Shown: positions 63,946-64,000 of the stretch, piece by piece
How the letters are laid out: the number at the start of each line of letters is the position of its first letter
How positions within the stretch are numbered: position 1 is the first letter of the stretch
Source of the DNA: Pseudonocardia terrae
GTDB lineage: Bacteria > Actinomycetota > Actinomycetes > Mycobacteriales > Pseudonocardiaceae
Assembly: GCF_021343995.1 (NCBI RefSeq)
Contig: NZ_JAJTTE010000005.1
Location: forward strand, 150,620-214,619
Direction of reading: 5' to 3'
Length of the DNA stretch: 64,000 nt
Translations under genes and position numbers: made by a program
The notes under the pieces: model-generated
The model's database searches: none
What the model was told of the DNA's origin: nothing
The model's input: the letters and a program-made list of their open reading frames with translations, nothing else

Positions 63946-64000
63946 GACCGTTGCCCGCCGGTTCTGTCGGCTCCGCGGTCGCAGGCGACGATCACGCCGG
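63946..64000. repeat. 55-base exact direct repeat, copy 2
   Basis: This is identical to 63674-63728 up to the last base of the window, so the true repeat may be longer than 55 bases. Confidence 0.85.

Larger units (their letters stand above)
63655..64000. repeat. degenerate intergenic repeat array, running off the window
   Basis: After the transporter no gene is visible. At least four related units of about 75-100 bases begin with (A/C)(T/C)GATC(G/A)(C/T)CG(C/T)TT-like sequence (near 63659, 63735, 63837 and 63932), followed by a CCCGCCGG-rich stretch and an inner GATCACG/GATCATG in the opposite sense. The first and fourth share an exact 55-base segment. Confidence 0.7.

Overview
The window is very GC-rich, densely coded DNA with frequent GTG starts and ATGA/GTGA stop-start overlaps. 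It carries an F420-type luciferase-like oxidoreductase, a mycofactocin-type dehydrogenase with its regulator, several TetR regulators of acyl-CoA genes and a large LuxR (LAL) regulator. This points to a soil actinomycete; Pseudonocardiaceae (Pseudonocardia-like) is my best guess from gene content, not from a search. The theme is catabolism of unusual carbon compounds: oxidation, CoA activation, carboxylation and transport, with many local regulators. No rRNA, tRNA or CRISPR was seen.

Layout. 1-3083: the end of an alpha/beta hydrolase, a Baeyer-Villiger monooxygenase and a luciferase-like oxidoreductase in one operon, facing a molybdopterin oxidoreductase (3105-5357) that has a clear promoter. 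5400-6200: remains of a phosphotransferase. 6227-15188: a PucR-type regulator, a frameshifted MHS-family transporter, then a tight four-gene operon (indolepyruvate-type ferredoxin oxidoreductase, hydratase/hydrolase, SDR, FMN 2-hydroxyacid oxidase) that could turn 2-hydroxy acids into acyl-CoA. 15257-17049: a LOG-like gene abutted by an intact IS630-type element. 17255-19937: an MftR-like regulator, a mycofactocin-coupled SDR with a perfect operator between them, and a haem aldoxime dehydratase. 20030-30688: two acyl-CoA ligases, a free biotin carrier, a TetR regulator, a complete branched-chain-type ABC importer and a carboxyltransferase. 30918-31963: a frameshifted siderophore-binding lipoprotein. 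32148-37713: a TetR regulator, a single-chain acyl-CoA carboxylase and another ligase.

37806-41216 is an unusual minus-strand operon: a BesD/HalD-like Fe(II)/2-oxoglutarate oxygenase, a carnitine acyltransferase-family enzyme and a SAM methyltransferase, preceded by 17-bp tandem repeats. 41367-46067 is an NAD-type formate dehydrogenase in three genes. Its catalytic subunit contains an in-frame TGA at the selenocysteine position, followed by a SECIS-like hairpin, so it should be read as one selenoprotein rather than two fragments. 46374-50404: acyl-CoA dehydrogenase, ligase, TetR and methyltransferase. 50418-53839: a sugar or polyol catabolic pair divergent from a LacI regulator, with two perfect palindromic operators. 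53936-60804: an SDR, a LAL regulator, an orphan SbnA-like enzyme and a PAS/PP2C phosphatase gene broken by an internal deletion. 60892-63591: a drug-efflux-type MFS protein fused to three beta-sandwich domains. The last 400 bases are a degenerate repeat array running off the end.

At least four genes (phosphotransferase, MHS transporter, siderophore-binding protein, PAS/PP2C) carry disabling changes. This could mean real decay or, for the one- or two-base cases, sequencing error.
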